From assembly GCA_963799105.1 (NCBI GenBank), contig CAWCVR010000007.1, forward strand, positions 186,001 through 250,000: DNA of 64,000 nucleotides, in the 5' to 3' direction. Shown here one piece after another: positions 7,824-16,674 of this stretch. A program made the position numbers and the translations under genes. Within the stretch, counting starts at the first letter, position 1; each line of letters opens with the position of its first letter. This stretch comes from CAWCVR01 sp963799105. Its GTDB lineage: Bacteria > Acidobacteriota > Terriglobia > Bryobacterales > Bryobacteraceae. The notes under the pieces are model-generated. The model was not told the origin of the DNA. It did not search any database and saw only the letters and a list, made by a program, of their open reading frames with translations.

Positions 7824-9560
7824 TTACTTCACGCTGATCGCCGCCGCGTTGCTGGCCTGCCCGCCGCACGTCACCACCAGCGGATTCGTGCCGCTCTTGA
7901 CCCCCGCCGGCACCGTGATGTTGGCTTGTGCCAGGCCCACGTAACCCGGCGTCATCCCTATGAAGCCCACCTGCGCCGCGATTCCGCCGATGGTGGCGCC
8001 GCATCCCGCCGCCGCGTTGAAGAGCGGGCTGGCCGGGGTGGCCGCCCCGTCGGCGATCGCGCCCGCCGGGACCACCGCGCCGATTCCCGTCAGATACGCA
8101 ACAATCGTTCCACCCGCGGCAATCGGGTTCGAGGAACTATTCAGGCTGTAGCTCGGATAGTTCTGCACCACCGCCGCCCCGGCGCTCGTCACGAACAGGC
8201 CGGGAGCCGAGGCCGCCACCGGAACCGTGACGGTGTTGCCCACCCCGCCGGATTGGGAGACCTTGATACTGGCGGACCCGGTCGGCGTCTCCCACGGAAC
8301 CTGGAAATTCACCTGGCCGGAACTGACGTAGCCGATCGGCGCGGCGACGCCGTTCACCGTGACCGAAACCTCCCCCAGCGTCGTGGGCAGCGGCGCGGAG
8401 GCCTTCGCGGTCAGCGAAGTGAAATAACTGCCGTAGACCGTCGCCAGCGATCCTGGCGCCAGCGTGGTGGCCCCGCTGGCGGCGTTGGCAACCCCGCCGG
8501 CGTTAATCGCGGGGTAAGCCGGCGTCAGCAGCCGGATACAGCCGTTGACGTTGTCCGCCACGTAGACGTTGCCCTGTCCATCCACCGCCAGGCCGCGCGG
8601 GAAATAGAGCGATGCGGCGGTGGCCGGCCCTCCGTCGCCGGAGTAGGCGGCGACTCCATTGCCGCCGATCGTCTCAATCGTGCCGTCCTTCAGGATCTTG
8701 CGCACACGCCCGTTGAAAGAGTCGGAGATGTAGATGGAACCGGCCGCGTCCATCGCCAGTCCCTCGGGAGTGTCGAACTGCGCGTTGACGGCCGGACCGC
8801 CGTCGCCCGAAAAGCCGAGATTCCCAGTGCCCGCGAGGACGGTCCGGGTGACGCCGGAATACTTGACCACGCTATGCTGCTCGGTATCGGCGATGTAAAC
8901 CGCGCCCGAGGCGTCCACCGCCAGGGCGTTGGGATGGTCGAGCGAGCCCCCCGTAATCCCGCAGCCCAGGACGCAGAAGATGTTGCTCCCCACAATCTTG
9001 CGGATCTCGCTGTTGCCGGTGTCGGCGATAAAAAGGTTGCCGCTCGAATCCAGCGCCACGGCCGACGGGAAGCTCAATTCGGCGCTGGTGGCCAGCCCGT
9101 TGTCGCCGATAGCCCCGATCTGGCCCGCTATGCCGGCGATGGTGGTGATATTCCCGGTGGTGTCCACCTTGCGGATCACGTGGTTCCCCGTGTCGGCGAT
9201 GTACAGATTGCCGCTGGAATCCACCGCTATGCCTTCCGGGAAGTTCAATTCGGCGCTGGTGGCCGCCGCCCCGTCGCCCGCCCATCCGGCGGTGCCGGTG
9301 CCGGCCACGGTGGTCACATTGCCGCCGGTCAGCAGCCGGATTCGATGATTCCCGGCGTCGGCGATGTACAGATTGCCCTTGGAATCGAGCGCAATGGAGC
9401 CTGGCGCGTCGAGCAACGCCGTGAGCAGCGCATTGCCGTCCGCGAACCCGGGCGCGGCCGGGGTCCCCGCCACAGTCGTAATGTTGTACTCTTGGGCCCA
9501 AGCCCCGGCACAGCACATCGCCGCCAGGAGGATCCCCCCATGGAAATACCGAATGGACAT
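7824..9560 (-). CDS. Secreted NHL-repeat beta-propeller protein with Solibacter-type C-terminal domain
   Basis: 578 residues from MSIRYFHGG, chosen because it opens a clean Sec signal peptide ending AGAWAQ; longer in-frame starts exist. Residues ~25-330 contain about six NHL repeats with the pattern LAVDGQGNVYVADxxNxxIR and GDGGPA spacers, predicting a beta-propeller. The last ~230 residues (from INAGGVANAASG) match the TIGR03437 domain, expanded in Solibacter secreted proteins. Ligand unknown; a surface or periplasmic binding role is the most that can be inferred. It is monocistronic, and a palindromic element lies beyond its 3' end. Confidence 0.85.
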   Translation of the reverse strand: MSIRYFHGGILLAAMCCAGAWAQEYNITTVAGTPAAPGFADGNALLTALLDAPGSIALDSKGNLYIADAGNHRIRLLTGGNVTTVAGTGTAGWAGDGAAATSAELNFPEGIAVDSSGNLYIADTGNHVIRKVDTTGNITTIAGIAGQIGAIGDNGLATSAELSFPSAVALDSSGNLFIADTGNSEIRKIVGSNIFCVLGCGITGGSLDHPNALAVDASGAVYIADTEQHSVVKYSGVTRTVLAGTGNLGFSGDGGPAVNAQFDTPEGLAMDAAGSIYISDSFNGRVRKILKDGTIETIGGNGVAAYSGDGGPATAASLYFPRGLAVDGQGNVYVADNVNGCIRLLTPAYPAINAGGVANAASGATTLAPGSLATVYGSYFTSLTAKASAPLPTTLGEVSVTVNGVAAPIGYVSSGQVNFQVPWETPTGSASIKVSQSGGVGNTVTVPVAASAPGLFVTSAGAAVVQNYPSYSLNSSSNPIAAGGTIVAYLTGIGAVVPAGAIADGAATPASPLFNAAAGCGATIGGIAAQVGFIGMTPGYVGLAQANITVPAGVKSGTNPLVVTCGGQASNAAAISVK

Positions 9561-9885
9561 AAACTCTATGATACGCACCCGCGGGCCCTTCATGTGACGT
9601 TGCCAGGAAGCAGCACCTGTTTCCGCCGAGCCACACCCGCCGCCTTCACTTCCGGCCGCCATTCGCATCCGCGAGGCGCTTCTCCGATTCCGCAACGAAT
9701 TCCCACAGCAATTTGCGGTCCGCCACGGCGCCACGAATCCGCAAACCGCGGCACAGGTTCCGCGTGTGTCTCGCACCCAACCCCAAAACGGGTGACCCCA
9801 GAAAGCCGGGTGTGCGACGCAGGAGTGGTTTCGCTGGCGTTATGTACTACTACCTGTCAAATTCTTCGCGCGCCGCACCGGTCTT

Positions 9886-10033
9886 ATGTGGGGCAGGCTG
9901 GCAGCCTGCGGCCGATTGCGGGTGCCCTTCTGGGCGCGGCCCGGCGAGCGGAGCTCGCCTGCGCGCGAGACGATCCGGCCCCCGGCAGCCCGGAATATCC
10001 CGCGCGGTTGGGTTGCGGCTCTGCTGCTCTGCG
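9886..10033 (+). repeat. Dispersed palindromic repeat, family 1 (copy A, one-armed)
   Basis: Begins TGTGGGGCAGGCTGGCAGCC and continues through a conserved core with GCGAGCGGAGCTCGC. The core matches, in reverse orientation, the right half of the copy at 52474-52730. The mirrored end (CTGCCCCACA) is missing. The remainder of 9561-10165 shows no convincing gene. Other copies are at 35839-36077, 52474-52730, 61348-61539 and 63803-64000. Confidence 0.8.
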
Positions 10034-10165
10034 GGCCTTGCGCTCGCGTACGCTCGGATTCGAGCGGTTTTGCGGGCGAATCGCCTCCCCGCCCACTTCT
10101 AAGTCGCGCACCCCGGACAGCCGCGCCCTGGCAGTCCCCGCCCCGCGGTACGCTATGCTGGCAAT

Positions 10166-10942
10166 TTGACACCGGCATTCACTCTTCCGCAAGCCGCGGT
10201 GGCCTTCGGCGCGGCCTTTCTGGCTGGCGCCATCAACTCGGTGGCCGGCGGCGGAACCCTGGTTTCGTTTCCGGCGCTGATCTGGCTCGGCCTGAATTCG
10301 GTGGCGGCCAATGCCACCAGCACCGTAGCCATCTGGCCGGGCACGGTGGGCAGCGCCTGGGGCTACCGGCGCGAAGCCGGGCGGGTGGCGCCGCGGATGT
10401 GGCTCATGGTCGTCCCCAGCCTGGCGGGCGGCCTGGCCGGCGCGTGGCTGCTGCATCTCACCCCGCCCGGCGTCTTCGACCGCCTGGTGCCGTTTTTGAT
10501 CCTCTTCGCCACCTTGCTGTTCATGGCGCAGGAACCGGTGCAGCGCGCCCTGGGCGCCGAAGTTGCCGCCAAGCACCAGTCGGCCTCCTGGTTTGCCGGC
10601 GGGATGTTGTTCCAGCTCGCCGTCGGGTTGTATGGCGGTTATTTCGGCGCCGGCATCGGTATCCTGATGCTGGCGGCGCTGAGCATCATGGGGCTTCAGG
10701 ACATCCACGAAATGAACAGCCTGAAAGTGGTCCTGGGCGGCAGCGTAAACGGCATCGCGTCGGTGTACTTCATCTGCAACCGCATGGTGAGCTGGCCCTA
10801 CGTGATGCTGATGGCCGTGGCCGCCATTCTGGGCGGCTATTTCGGCGCCGGCGCCGCGCGCAAACTGGGCCGCACGGCGGTCCGCCGCATCGTCATCGGC
10901 GTGGGATTTGCGATGGCCGTGTCCTTGTTTGTGAAGAAATAG
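10166..10942 (+). CDS. TauE/SafE family (sulfite exporter-like) membrane protein
   Basis: 258 residues from a TTG start that directly opens the first helix. About eight transmembrane segments are visible. The first half contains the family motif GAINSVAGGGTLVSFPAL and the second half the related repeat GLYGGYFGAGIGILMLAAL, the internal duplication typical of TauE/SafE (DUF81) transporters. These are thought to move sulfonates, sulfite or other organic anions across the inner membrane; the substrate here is unknown. It stands alone, with palindromic repeat A upstream and a gene-poor stretch downstream. Confidence 0.9.
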   Translation: MTPAFTLPQAAVAFGAAFLAGAINSVAGGGTLVSFPALIWLGLNSVAANATSTVAIWPGTVGSAWGYRREAGRVAPRMWLMVVPSLAGGLAGAWLLHLTPPGVFDRLVPFLILFATLLFMAQEPVQRALGAEVAAKHQSASWFAGGMLFQLAVGLYGGYFGAGIGILMLAALSIMGLQDIHEMNSLKVVLGGSVNGIASVYFICNRMVSWPYVMLMAVAAILGGYFGAGAARKLGRTAVRRIVIGVGFAMAVSLFVKK

Positions 10943-11270
10943 GCCATCAGCCGCTGGCCAAGCCTCCCCGCAACCGGACCCGCACGCGGTGTGCGTGCCG
11001 TCGAGTGCCGCCGGCGGAGCCCTTGGCTTCCGCTCCAATCTCCTCCGGCAATCGGGCCACCGGGCACGCCGGCTGGCCCGCCGGCGGCTACACCCGGGTT
11101 TGCCAGGCGGGTACCATGCGTGGATTTCGCCCCATCGGAACTCTTGCCGCGGAGAGAAGGCTCGCTCGCGCGATACCACGCCGTGCGCCCGCGGTTCCGG
11201 CCGGAGATGCGCCCCAACGAAGCCCAACCTTGGGCCGGGGCGATGCCGGCCCAGCCGCAACGCTCCGCGT
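10943..11270. other. Intergenic region without recognised gene
   Basis: 328 bp between convergent genes (the exporter and the OmpA-like protein). Open frames exist on both strands but give low-complexity Arg/Pro/Ala translations with no family resemblance. No hairpin with a T-tract was found. Confidence 0.4.
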
Positions 11271-12218
11271 CTACTGCTCGACCAGCTCCACCCGCCGGTT
11301 CTTGGCCCGGCCCGGTTCGCTCTTGTTGGAAGCCACGGGCGCCAGCGGGCCGGCGCCTTGGGCCGTCAGCCGCGCGGCGGCTATCCCATACTTGGAAGTC
11401 AGCGCTTGAACCACCGCTTCGGCGCGCCGTTTGGAAAGGTCCATGTTGGATGCCAGGGTCCCCACGCTATCGGTGTGGCCCACCACCAGCAGCTTGAGCT
11501 GGGCGTCCTGCTGGAGCAGTTTGGCAATCTCCTTGAGGGCGTCGTCGGATTGTGGCTTCACGTCCGCCTTGCCGGTATCGAAGTAGATGCCATACACAGC
11601 CGAGTGGCCCGTCTTGCCGATGTCGCTGGCGAGCGCCGCCGCATCCACGGCGACCAGGTCGCCCTGCATAGGCTTCACTTCGACCACGTAGAGCACCAGC
11701 GCGGATCCTTTGCTCAGGTTGCTCCATTGTCCGATGTGCAGGCTCACGTAAACGTCGCCCTCGGGCCGGGACTGTTTCGCCGAGAGGTAGCGGTGGCCGG
11801 CGCCCCAACTCCAGTCCTCGGCCCCCGCGGCGGCGTACAAGCTGGGGCTTCCGCTTCCGCAGCCCTCGTCGTTGGCGCAGGAGAACAGGATCTCGAAGCC
11901 GCCTTTCTTCAAAGCGCTCTCGTAATTGCGATAGATTTCCAGAATGGAGCGGCCGGCCGGCGCGTCGTAGGCGATGCGCGTGATCTTGCCCTCCAGATGC
12001 TGGGTCTTCTCGAACGCACTGCTGGTCCTCAACTTCCCGAGCGGAAGCGTGAACTCGTCGAACTCCGTGACGCCGTACTTGGCGATGACCGACCCGGGAT
12101 ACCGCGATACCAGCGGATGGTCCTTGCTGCCCTCGACATCTTGTTCTTGGCCTGCGGCGGCCGCCACCATGAGCGCCGCCAGAAAACCGGCGCCAACGAT
12201 CCTCTGAATCCGTTTCAT
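11271..12218 (-). CDS. OmpA-like peptidoglycan-associated protein with N-terminal DUF4892-like domain
   Basis: 315 residues with a signal peptide (MKRIQRIVGAGFLAALMVAAAAG). The N-terminal ~190 residues contain YRNYESALKKGGFEILF and two nearby cysteines (CANDEGC), resembling DUF4892. The C-terminal OmpA domain (about 205-315) has YFDTGKADVKPQSDDAL, GHTDSVG and NMDLSKRRAEAV, the peptidoglycan-binding residues, and ends NRRVEL. It is likely a periplasmic or outer-membrane-linked protein that tethers to the cell wall. Monocistronic, convergent with the TauE-like gene. Confidence 0.9.
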   Translation of the reverse strand: MKRIQRIVGAGFLAALMVAAAAGQEQDVEGSKDHPLVSRYPGSVIAKYGVTEFDEFTLPLGKLRTSSAFEKTQHLEGKITRIAYDAPAGRSILEIYRNYESALKKGGFEILFSCANDEGCGSGSPSLYAAAGAEDWSWGAGHRYLSAKQSRPEGDVYVSLHIGQWSNLSKGSALVLYVVEVKPMQGDLVAVDAAALASDIGKTGHSAVYGIYFDTGKADVKPQSDDALKEIAKLLQQDAQLKLLVVGHTDSVGTLASNMDLSKRRAEAVVQALTSKYGIAAARLTAQGAGPLAPVASNKSEPGRAKNRRVELVEQ

Positions 12219-12357
12219 CGCTCACCCCCAAATTTGCGCCAACCCGCATCGCTTGCGGCGCGCCATGCGAGAACAGGAGTATACCGTCCGGTTCTCCATG
12301 AATCATACAACGGCGGGCAAGGGGGATGCGGTCGATTAGCGCCCGGAAGGCGCCGCT

Positions 12358-12942
12358 TCAGATCACTTCTTCCATCAGCGTCGTCAGGTACTCCCGGTCG
12401 AAGAGCCCCGACCGGTACGTCCGCGTGTCGAAATACCGCCACAGGTTCGATCGGCCTTCCAGCGTGAAGAACAGCAGTTGTTCCTCCATCAGGTGTTTGT
12501 CCAGCATCCGCTGATTGAAGGCGCGCACCGACCCTTCCAGAATGTACGGAATGCGGAACTCTTCCGTGCTCACCAGGCCCGGCGTGGCGGTGAATGCGAT
12601 CTGCAGGATTCGTCCGCGCACCTGGATCTGTATCAGCGTGGGCGTGTCCGGCTGAAACAGGTCCACGTCGAACGTCTCCGGGTCCAGCCGGACTTCGCCT
12701 CGCTGCAGCAAACCGTTCAGATCGCCCACGAAGGCGGCACACACGGCGTGCAACCGCGCCGCCGCCGTGCGGCGCAATGCCTCCGTTTCCCTCTCGCGGC
12801 GGATCAGATCTTCGTCCTTGTCCGCCAGGCGATCGATGTTGTGCGCCAGGCGCCTCAGCCGCTCTTCGCCCGCCGGCAACCCGCTCTTGGATCGGCTCAA
12901 TTTCCGTCTGCGCCCCCGTCTCCTATTCCACCACAACTTCAT
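12358..12942 (-). CDS. Hypothetical protein downstream of a small HTH regulator
   Basis: 194 residues, not recognised. It starts with a very basic N-terminus (MKLWWNRRRGRRRK), then a charged, helix-prone region (about 28-75) with many Glu/Arg residues that could form a coiled coil. A mixed alpha/beta part follows (IQIQVRGRILQIAFTAT). There is no signal peptide or transmembrane helix. Its start overlaps the end of the HTH gene by 4 bp, so the pair is cotranscribed. Tight coupling with an operator-controlled HTH protein would fit a regulator-effector pair; nothing more can be supported. Confidence 0.65.
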   Translation of the reverse strand: MKLWWNRRRGRRRKLSRSKSGLPAGEERLRRLAHNIDRLADKDEDLIRRERETEALRRTAAARLHAVCAAFVGDLNGLLQRGEVRLDPETFDVDLFQPDTPTLIQIQVRGRILQIAFTATPGLVSTEEFRIPYILEGSVRAFNQRMLDKHLMEEQLLFFTLEGRSNLWRYFDTRTYRSGLFDREYLTTLMEEVI

Positions 12943-13193
12943 TCCCGGCTATTCCACTTCGCTACATCCTCGGGCTCCAGAAAATCCAGCAGGTCGTTCC
13001 GCAGTGCCTCCAATACCTGGTCGGCCATCTCCATCGAGAAGCCCCGTTTCCCGCATAGAACATTGTGAATGTGGGGTTGCGACACCCCCGTGACGCGCGC
13101 CAGCCGGCGTTCCGTTATATCCCCATTCCGTACCTTTTCGCGGAGATACGCCACCAGGCGGCGCCGTAGCTCAGCAAAATTCAGGGTATTCAT
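12939..13193 (-). CDS. Small XRE-like helix-turn-helix DNA-binding protein
   Basis: 84 residues. The helix-turn-helix is ITERRLARVTGVSQPHIHNVLCGKRGFSMEMADQVLEAL (about 25-65), close to XRE/Cro proteins with the SQPHIxNVLxGKR recognition helix. The protein is little more than the DNA-binding domain. It starts 9 bp from the palindrome TATTTC-N5-GAAATA, probably its own operator, and its stop overlaps the start of the hypothetical gene downstream. Confidence 0.85.
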   Translation of the reverse strand: MNTLNFAELRRRLVAYLREKVRNGDITERRLARVTGVSQPHIHNVLCGKRGFSMEMADQVLEALRNDLLDFLEPEDVAKWNSRE

Positions 13194-13202
13194 GTCGAGC
13201 TA

Positions 13203-13219
13203 TATTTCGCTGAGAAATA
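13203..13219 (-). promoter_or_regulatory. Palindromic operator upstream of the XRE-like gene
   Basis: TATTTC-GCTGA-GAAATA is a perfect 6-bp inverted repeat with a 5-bp spacer, 9 bp upstream of the start codon at 13193. Position and symmetry fit an autoregulatory binding site. The rest of the gap to 13494 contains nothing else recognisable. Confidence 0.5.
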
Positions 13220-13494
13220 GGGGAGTACCATAATCGCGCAGGGCGCTATCTTAGGTCAACCTGATGCTGGATTCAAAAGAGTTCCACGCCTTCCTGTTAA
13301 CTGAATGCAACATAGACTGTTGAGAATCGTACAGGACTACTGTGAGATCCAGGCCCACATGAGGGTAGTGTGGGAGACGATGCAGGTATTCACCTTAAAA
13401 GGTTGACGTTTCCCCACCCCAGGCTAGATTGGGATCAGCAGCTCAATACCACGGCAATCGGTGCAGTGGGGTGGGCAAGGAGGAGTTCTTCAAG

Positions 13495-14049
13495 ATGCTC
13501 TGGAATCGATCGACAACTATCGGCATTGCCAATGCAACCTGTACGTCCTGCGAAGGTCTCGGCTTAGTCCTGAATCGCGAAGATCGGAAAGTTCCCTGCG
13601 ATTGCGTGCTTCGTGGGGTGTTTCGTTCGTGTTTGACCGGCTTCAAGGAATGCCTCGCCCTCGGCGAGCGCACCGCCTCCGTTTCCTGGGAGCCCTGCAA
13701 CGGCCCCACCGGCGGACGCGTCTTCTCCCGCAAACGGGAAGAGTATCTCGCCGACTTCCTCCGGGTCACCGAGCGGAGCTTGACTCGCGAGGAATACCGC
13801 ATCTTCCGATACCACTTTCTTCTGGGCGCCGACTACTATCTCTGCTGCCAGAAACTCCATATGGACCGCGGCAGCTTCTTCCATGCCATCTACCACCTGG
13901 AAGAGAAGTTGGGCCGCGTTTATGCCGAGCTCGAGCCCTACCCGCTGTTCCCCCTTCGCGACTATTTTGGCGGCGTGGTCCACAAGGACGCCGGTCCGGC
14001 ACGCGTTCTCCGCATGCGCGAGCCCGCTTCCTTCCCCCTCTCCGCGTAA
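13495..14049 (+). CDS. Hypothetical protein with Cys cluster and HTH-like segment
   Basis: 184 residues from the ATG at 13495, chosen because AGGAGG lies 9 bp upstream; a longer frame begins at 13429. The N-terminus has a CxxC...CxC arrangement (CTSCEGLGLV, then PCDCVLRGVF), suggesting a small zinc-binding knuckle. The C-terminal half (LTREEYRIFRYHFLLGADYYLCCQKL, DRGSFFHAIYHLEEKLGR) reads like the helix-turn-helix part of a sigma-factor or terminase-small-subunit-like protein. It is not a family I recognise. It stands alone between unrelated genes. Confidence 0.6.
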   Translation: MLWNRSTTIGIANATCTSCEGLGLVLNREDRKVPCDCVLRGVFRSCLTGFKECLALGERTASVSWEPCNGPTGGRVFSRKREEYLADFLRVTERSLTREEYRIFRYHFLLGADYYLCCQKLHMDRGSFFHAIYHLEEKLGRVYAELEPYPLFPLRDYFGGVVHKDAGPARVLRMREPASFPLSA

Positions 14050-14132
14050 CCCGCTCCGATTCCCGCCGGGGACGGACCCGCCACCGTCCCCCGTTCCCCT
14101 TACAATAGGTAGTCCGTACGCGCCCCGTTTCC

Positions 14133-15116
14133 ATGGACACCCTCACTCACACCGCCGTGGGCCTGTTTCTGAGCCGCGCCGGCCTGAACCGCTGGACGCC
14201 GCACGCGACCGCTATCCTCGTCGTCGCCGCCAACATCCCCGATTTGGATTCTGTCAGCATCATCGGCGGTTCGCTCAGTTACTTGCACTACCATCGCCAC
14301 TGGATGCATTCCCTGCTGGCCATGCCCCTCATGGCGCTGCTGGCGGTGGCGCTGGTCCGGGTAGTGTTCCGCACCCCGCTGCGCTGGCCGGGGGCCTTCG
14401 CCGCCGCGCTCGCCGGCGTGGCGTCGCACCTTTTGCTCGATCTCACCAATACCTACGGCGTCCGCCTTCTGCTTCCCTTCTCCAGCCAGTGGTTCCATTT
14501 CGACATCGCCGGCTTTCCCGACCCCTGGGCGTGGTCCATCCTGCTGCTCGGCATGCTGGGGCCGTTCCTGTCCCGCCTGGTCGGTTCGGAAATCAGTTCC
14601 GGCAGCGCTCGCACCCGCCACTACGGCCGCGGTGGCGCCATTTTCGCGCTGTCTGTCCTGACCCTGTACGATGGCGGCCGCGCCGTGCTCCATGCCCGCG
14701 CCGTCAACGTACTCGAATCCCGTCTCTACCAGGGAATCGCGCCGCTGCGGGTGGCCGCCTGTCCCATCGCCACCAACCCCTTGCGCTGGAAGGGCATCGT
14801 GGAAACCGCCGGCTTCTACGCGCTGGCCCCCGTGAATCTTCTCCAGGACTTCGACCCCGCCCGCGCCCGCATCCTCGACAAGCCCGATCCCGGCCCCGCT
14901 CTCGACCGGGCCCGCGCCACCCCCGCGTTTCAGGAATTTCTGCGGTTCTCGCAGTTTCCCGGTTGGCGCGTCTCGCCCGACGAGAAACTCGCGGACGGCA
15001 CGCTCGTCGAGGCTATTGACCTCCGCTTCGGTTCCCCTGAGTCCCCCGCCTTCTTCGCCCGCGCACGGCTGGATTCCAACGGGAAAGTGATGGAATCTTC
15101 CTTCCATTTCCGGTGA
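14133..15116 (+). CDS. YdjM/DUF457-like membrane-bound metal-dependent hydrolase
   Basis: 327 residues. The opening MDTLTHTAVGLFLSRAG and the motif ANIPDLDS followed by YHRHWMHSLL are the His/Asp pattern of the LexA-binding inner membrane hydrolase family (DUF457/YdjM). About four transmembrane helices lie between residues 25 and 185, and a second conserved stretch SHLLLDLTNTYGVRLL follows. The C-terminal ~130 residues are soluble. The substrate is not known for the family. An independent gene; an HPt gene follows 75 bp downstream. Confidence 0.85.
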   Translation: MDTLTHTAVGLFLSRAGLNRWTPHATAILVVAANIPDLDSVSIIGGSLSYLHYHRHWMHSLLAMPLMALLAVALVRVVFRTPLRWPGAFAAALAGVASHLLLDLTNTYGVRLLLPFSSQWFHFDIAGFPDPWAWSILLLGMLGPFLSRLVGSEISSGSARTRHYGRGGAIFALSVLTLYDGGRAVLHARAVNVLESRLYQGIAPLRVAACPIATNPLRWKGIVETAGFYALAPVNLLQDFDPARARILDKPDPGPALDRARATPAFQEFLRFSQFPGWRVSPDEKLADGTLVEAIDLRFGSPESPAFFARARLDSNGKVMESSFHFR

Positions 15117-15191
15117 ATCGGGCATTTCCCAAGCCCGTTCTAATGCGTTCCTCCGATAGCCCCCGCTGCCTCCGACGCCCACAATAGAAGC

Positions 15192-15545
15192 GTGCAGGCC
15201 ATCGACACCTCCGTCACCCTCGACAAACAGCAGTTTCGCGACGTCACCCTCGACGATCCGGACCTCATGCGGGAGATTCTCGCGGCCCTGGTCGACGACA
15301 CCTCGCAGCAGATTCCGCTCATCGAAGGCGCCATCCAGGCGCGCGACGCCGAAGGCTGTATGCGCCTCGCACACTACTCCAAAGGTGCGTGTGCCAACGT
15401 GGGAGCCACCTCCGCCGCGGCCTTGCTCAAGCACATCGAAACCCGGGCCGCCGCCCTGGAGTTCCAGGAGTGCAGCGAAGCGCTGGCCGCGCTCGCCCAG
15501 CAGGTCAGCCTTCTGCGCGAGGAAGCCAGGACTCTGGCCGTCTGA
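15192..15545 (+). CDS. HPt-domain phosphotransfer protein
   Basis: 117 residues from a GTG start. It is a single helical HPt domain: DDPDLMREILAALVDDTSQQIPLIEGAI, then RLAHYSKGACANVGA, where His is the expected phosphoacceptor in the usual AHxLKG...G motif (Ser replaces the conserved Leu after Tyr). A free-standing HPt relays phosphate between a hybrid kinase and a response regulator. No partner is adjacent. It is followed immediately by a 67-bp tandem repeat. Confidence 0.85.
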   Translation: MQAIDTSVTLDKQQFRDVTLDDPDLMREILAALVDDTSQQIPLIEGAIQARDAEGCMRLAHYSKGACANVGATSAAALLKHIETRAAALEFQECSEALAALAQQVSLLREEARTLAV

Positions 15546-15565
15546 TCCGCGTCACTCGCAACCGA

Positions 15566-15900
15566 GCGCCCGCATCCCGTCCACCGTCGCCGCCCGCCAC
15601 GCCGGCAGCCGTGTCGCCGCCCTTCGAAAAGAGCGCCCGCATCCCGTCCACCGTCGTCGCCCGCCACGCCGGCAGCCATGTCGCCGCCCTTCGAAAAGAG
15701 CGCCTGCATCCCGTCCATCGTCGCCGCCCGCCACGCCGGCAGCCATGTCGCCGCCCTTCGAAAAGAGCGCCTGCATCCCGTCCATCGTCGCCGCCCGCCA
15801 CGCCGGCAGCCATGTCGCCGCCCTTCGAAAAGAGCGCCTGCATCCCGTCCACCGTCGCCGCCCGCCACGCCGGCAGCCATGTCGCCGCCCTACGAACAGT
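15566..15900. repeat. 67-bp tandem repeat, five units
   Basis: Five consecutive units start at 15566, 15633, 15700, 15767 and 15834 with an exact 67-bp period and a few point differences. Each contains CATCCCGTCCAYCGTC and ends in CCTTCGAAAAGA; the last decays after CCCTACGAACAG. Because 67 is not a multiple of three, the repeat shifts frame at each unit and is not a protein repeat, although several frames stay open. The fixed period without unique spacers excludes a CRISPR array. Confidence 0.9.
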
Positions 15901-15990
15901 TGGAAAATCGGATGTAAGAAACTCCCGCCGCCCGTGACTACCTGGAATGTGGGACAGAGCGGAATCAACCCGGCGACAGCGTCCAGCCAG

Positions 15991-16083
15991 GACGATCTCT
16001 ACCGGGAGGCCGCGGCCGTCTACGGCGGCGCGCTCGACCGCCTGGCGCGCGCCTACGAGGCGGACACCGACAAGGCTCGCGGC
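15991..16083 (+). pseudogene. N-terminal scrap of an ECF sigma factor gene
   Basis: The frame from 15991 reads DDLYREAAAVYGGALDRLARAYE and then ADTDKARG. This resembles the start of region 2 of acidobacterial ECF sigma factors, after which the expected core-binding region (DLLQEIHLALW...) is absent. The following ~110 bp show no related sequence in any frame. It is probably a truncated remnant left by rearrangement next to the tandem repeat. Confidence 0.4.
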
Positions 16084-16193
16084 CGCCATGGGTTCCACGC
16101 CCACGCCACTGGCCGGCGCGTTCGCAGACCTGCTGAAGGTACGCATCCCCACTGGCATTCCGGGGAGGCAGGGCGCGTTCGGCTGGCAGATAG

Positions 16194-16499
16194 GCCCCGG
16201 CGCCGCCGCCCAAGAAGGAGCACAAGGAGATTCCGCTAGAGGCGGCCGCATTGGACCGCTACGTGGGCCGCTACCAGTTGGCGCCAACGTTTATCCTTTC
16301 GATCACGCGGCAGGAATCTCACCTGTACGTGCAGGCCACCGGCCAGCCGAAGTTCGAGATGTTCGCGGAGGGTGAGAAGGATTTCTTCCTCAAAGACGTT
16401 GACGCCCAGATCACTTTCGCCACCGGCGATCAAGGCAAGGCGACCGAGCTGACGCTGCACCAGAACGGCGCCAACCTGACCGCCCGGCGCATCGAGTAG
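16194..16499 (+). pseudogene. C-terminal DUF3471 remnant of a serine hydrolase
   Basis: After an in-frame stop at 16191-16193 the frame reads a short Pro/Lys linker and then LDRYVGRYQLAPTFILSITR..., QATGQPKFEMFAEGEKDFFLK and LHQNG, ending at 16499. This matches the DUF3471 tail found at the end of beta-lactamase-like serine hydrolases. The hydrolase domain with its SxxK motif is missing. A TTG at 16251 could start an 82-residue peptide, but a free-standing copy would be unusual, so a gene remnant is favoured. Confidence 0.6.
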
Positions 16500-16674
16500 G
16501 CGCGGCGCCCGGGCGGGTCTCCGGGCACCACCTAATGCTGGTGCTTAGTTCCCTTCAACTTATTGAGATTAAAAGGTCTGAATGTGTTGAAATGCACCAC
16601 CAATGCCTCTATACTCGTTAGAGCCGTGGCGCGTCCAATCGGGTCCGGCTCACCCCAAAATCCCAGGAGTGTAC

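Noticed and set aside
9886..10030. Small protein family beginning MWGRLAACGRL, present in several intergenic places
   Set aside because: These peptides are translations of the family-1 palindromic repeat; both strands give the same start because the ends are inverted repeats. Only at actE is reading through plausible.
7647..10169. 840-residue plus-strand frame opposite the NHL protein
   Set aside because: Antisense of a clear signal-peptide plus NHL plus TIGR03437 protein; it also runs through the repeat and intergenic DNA.
15566..15900. CRISPR array
   Set aside because: Units are contiguous and near-identical over the full 67 bp, with no unique spacers and no cas genes.
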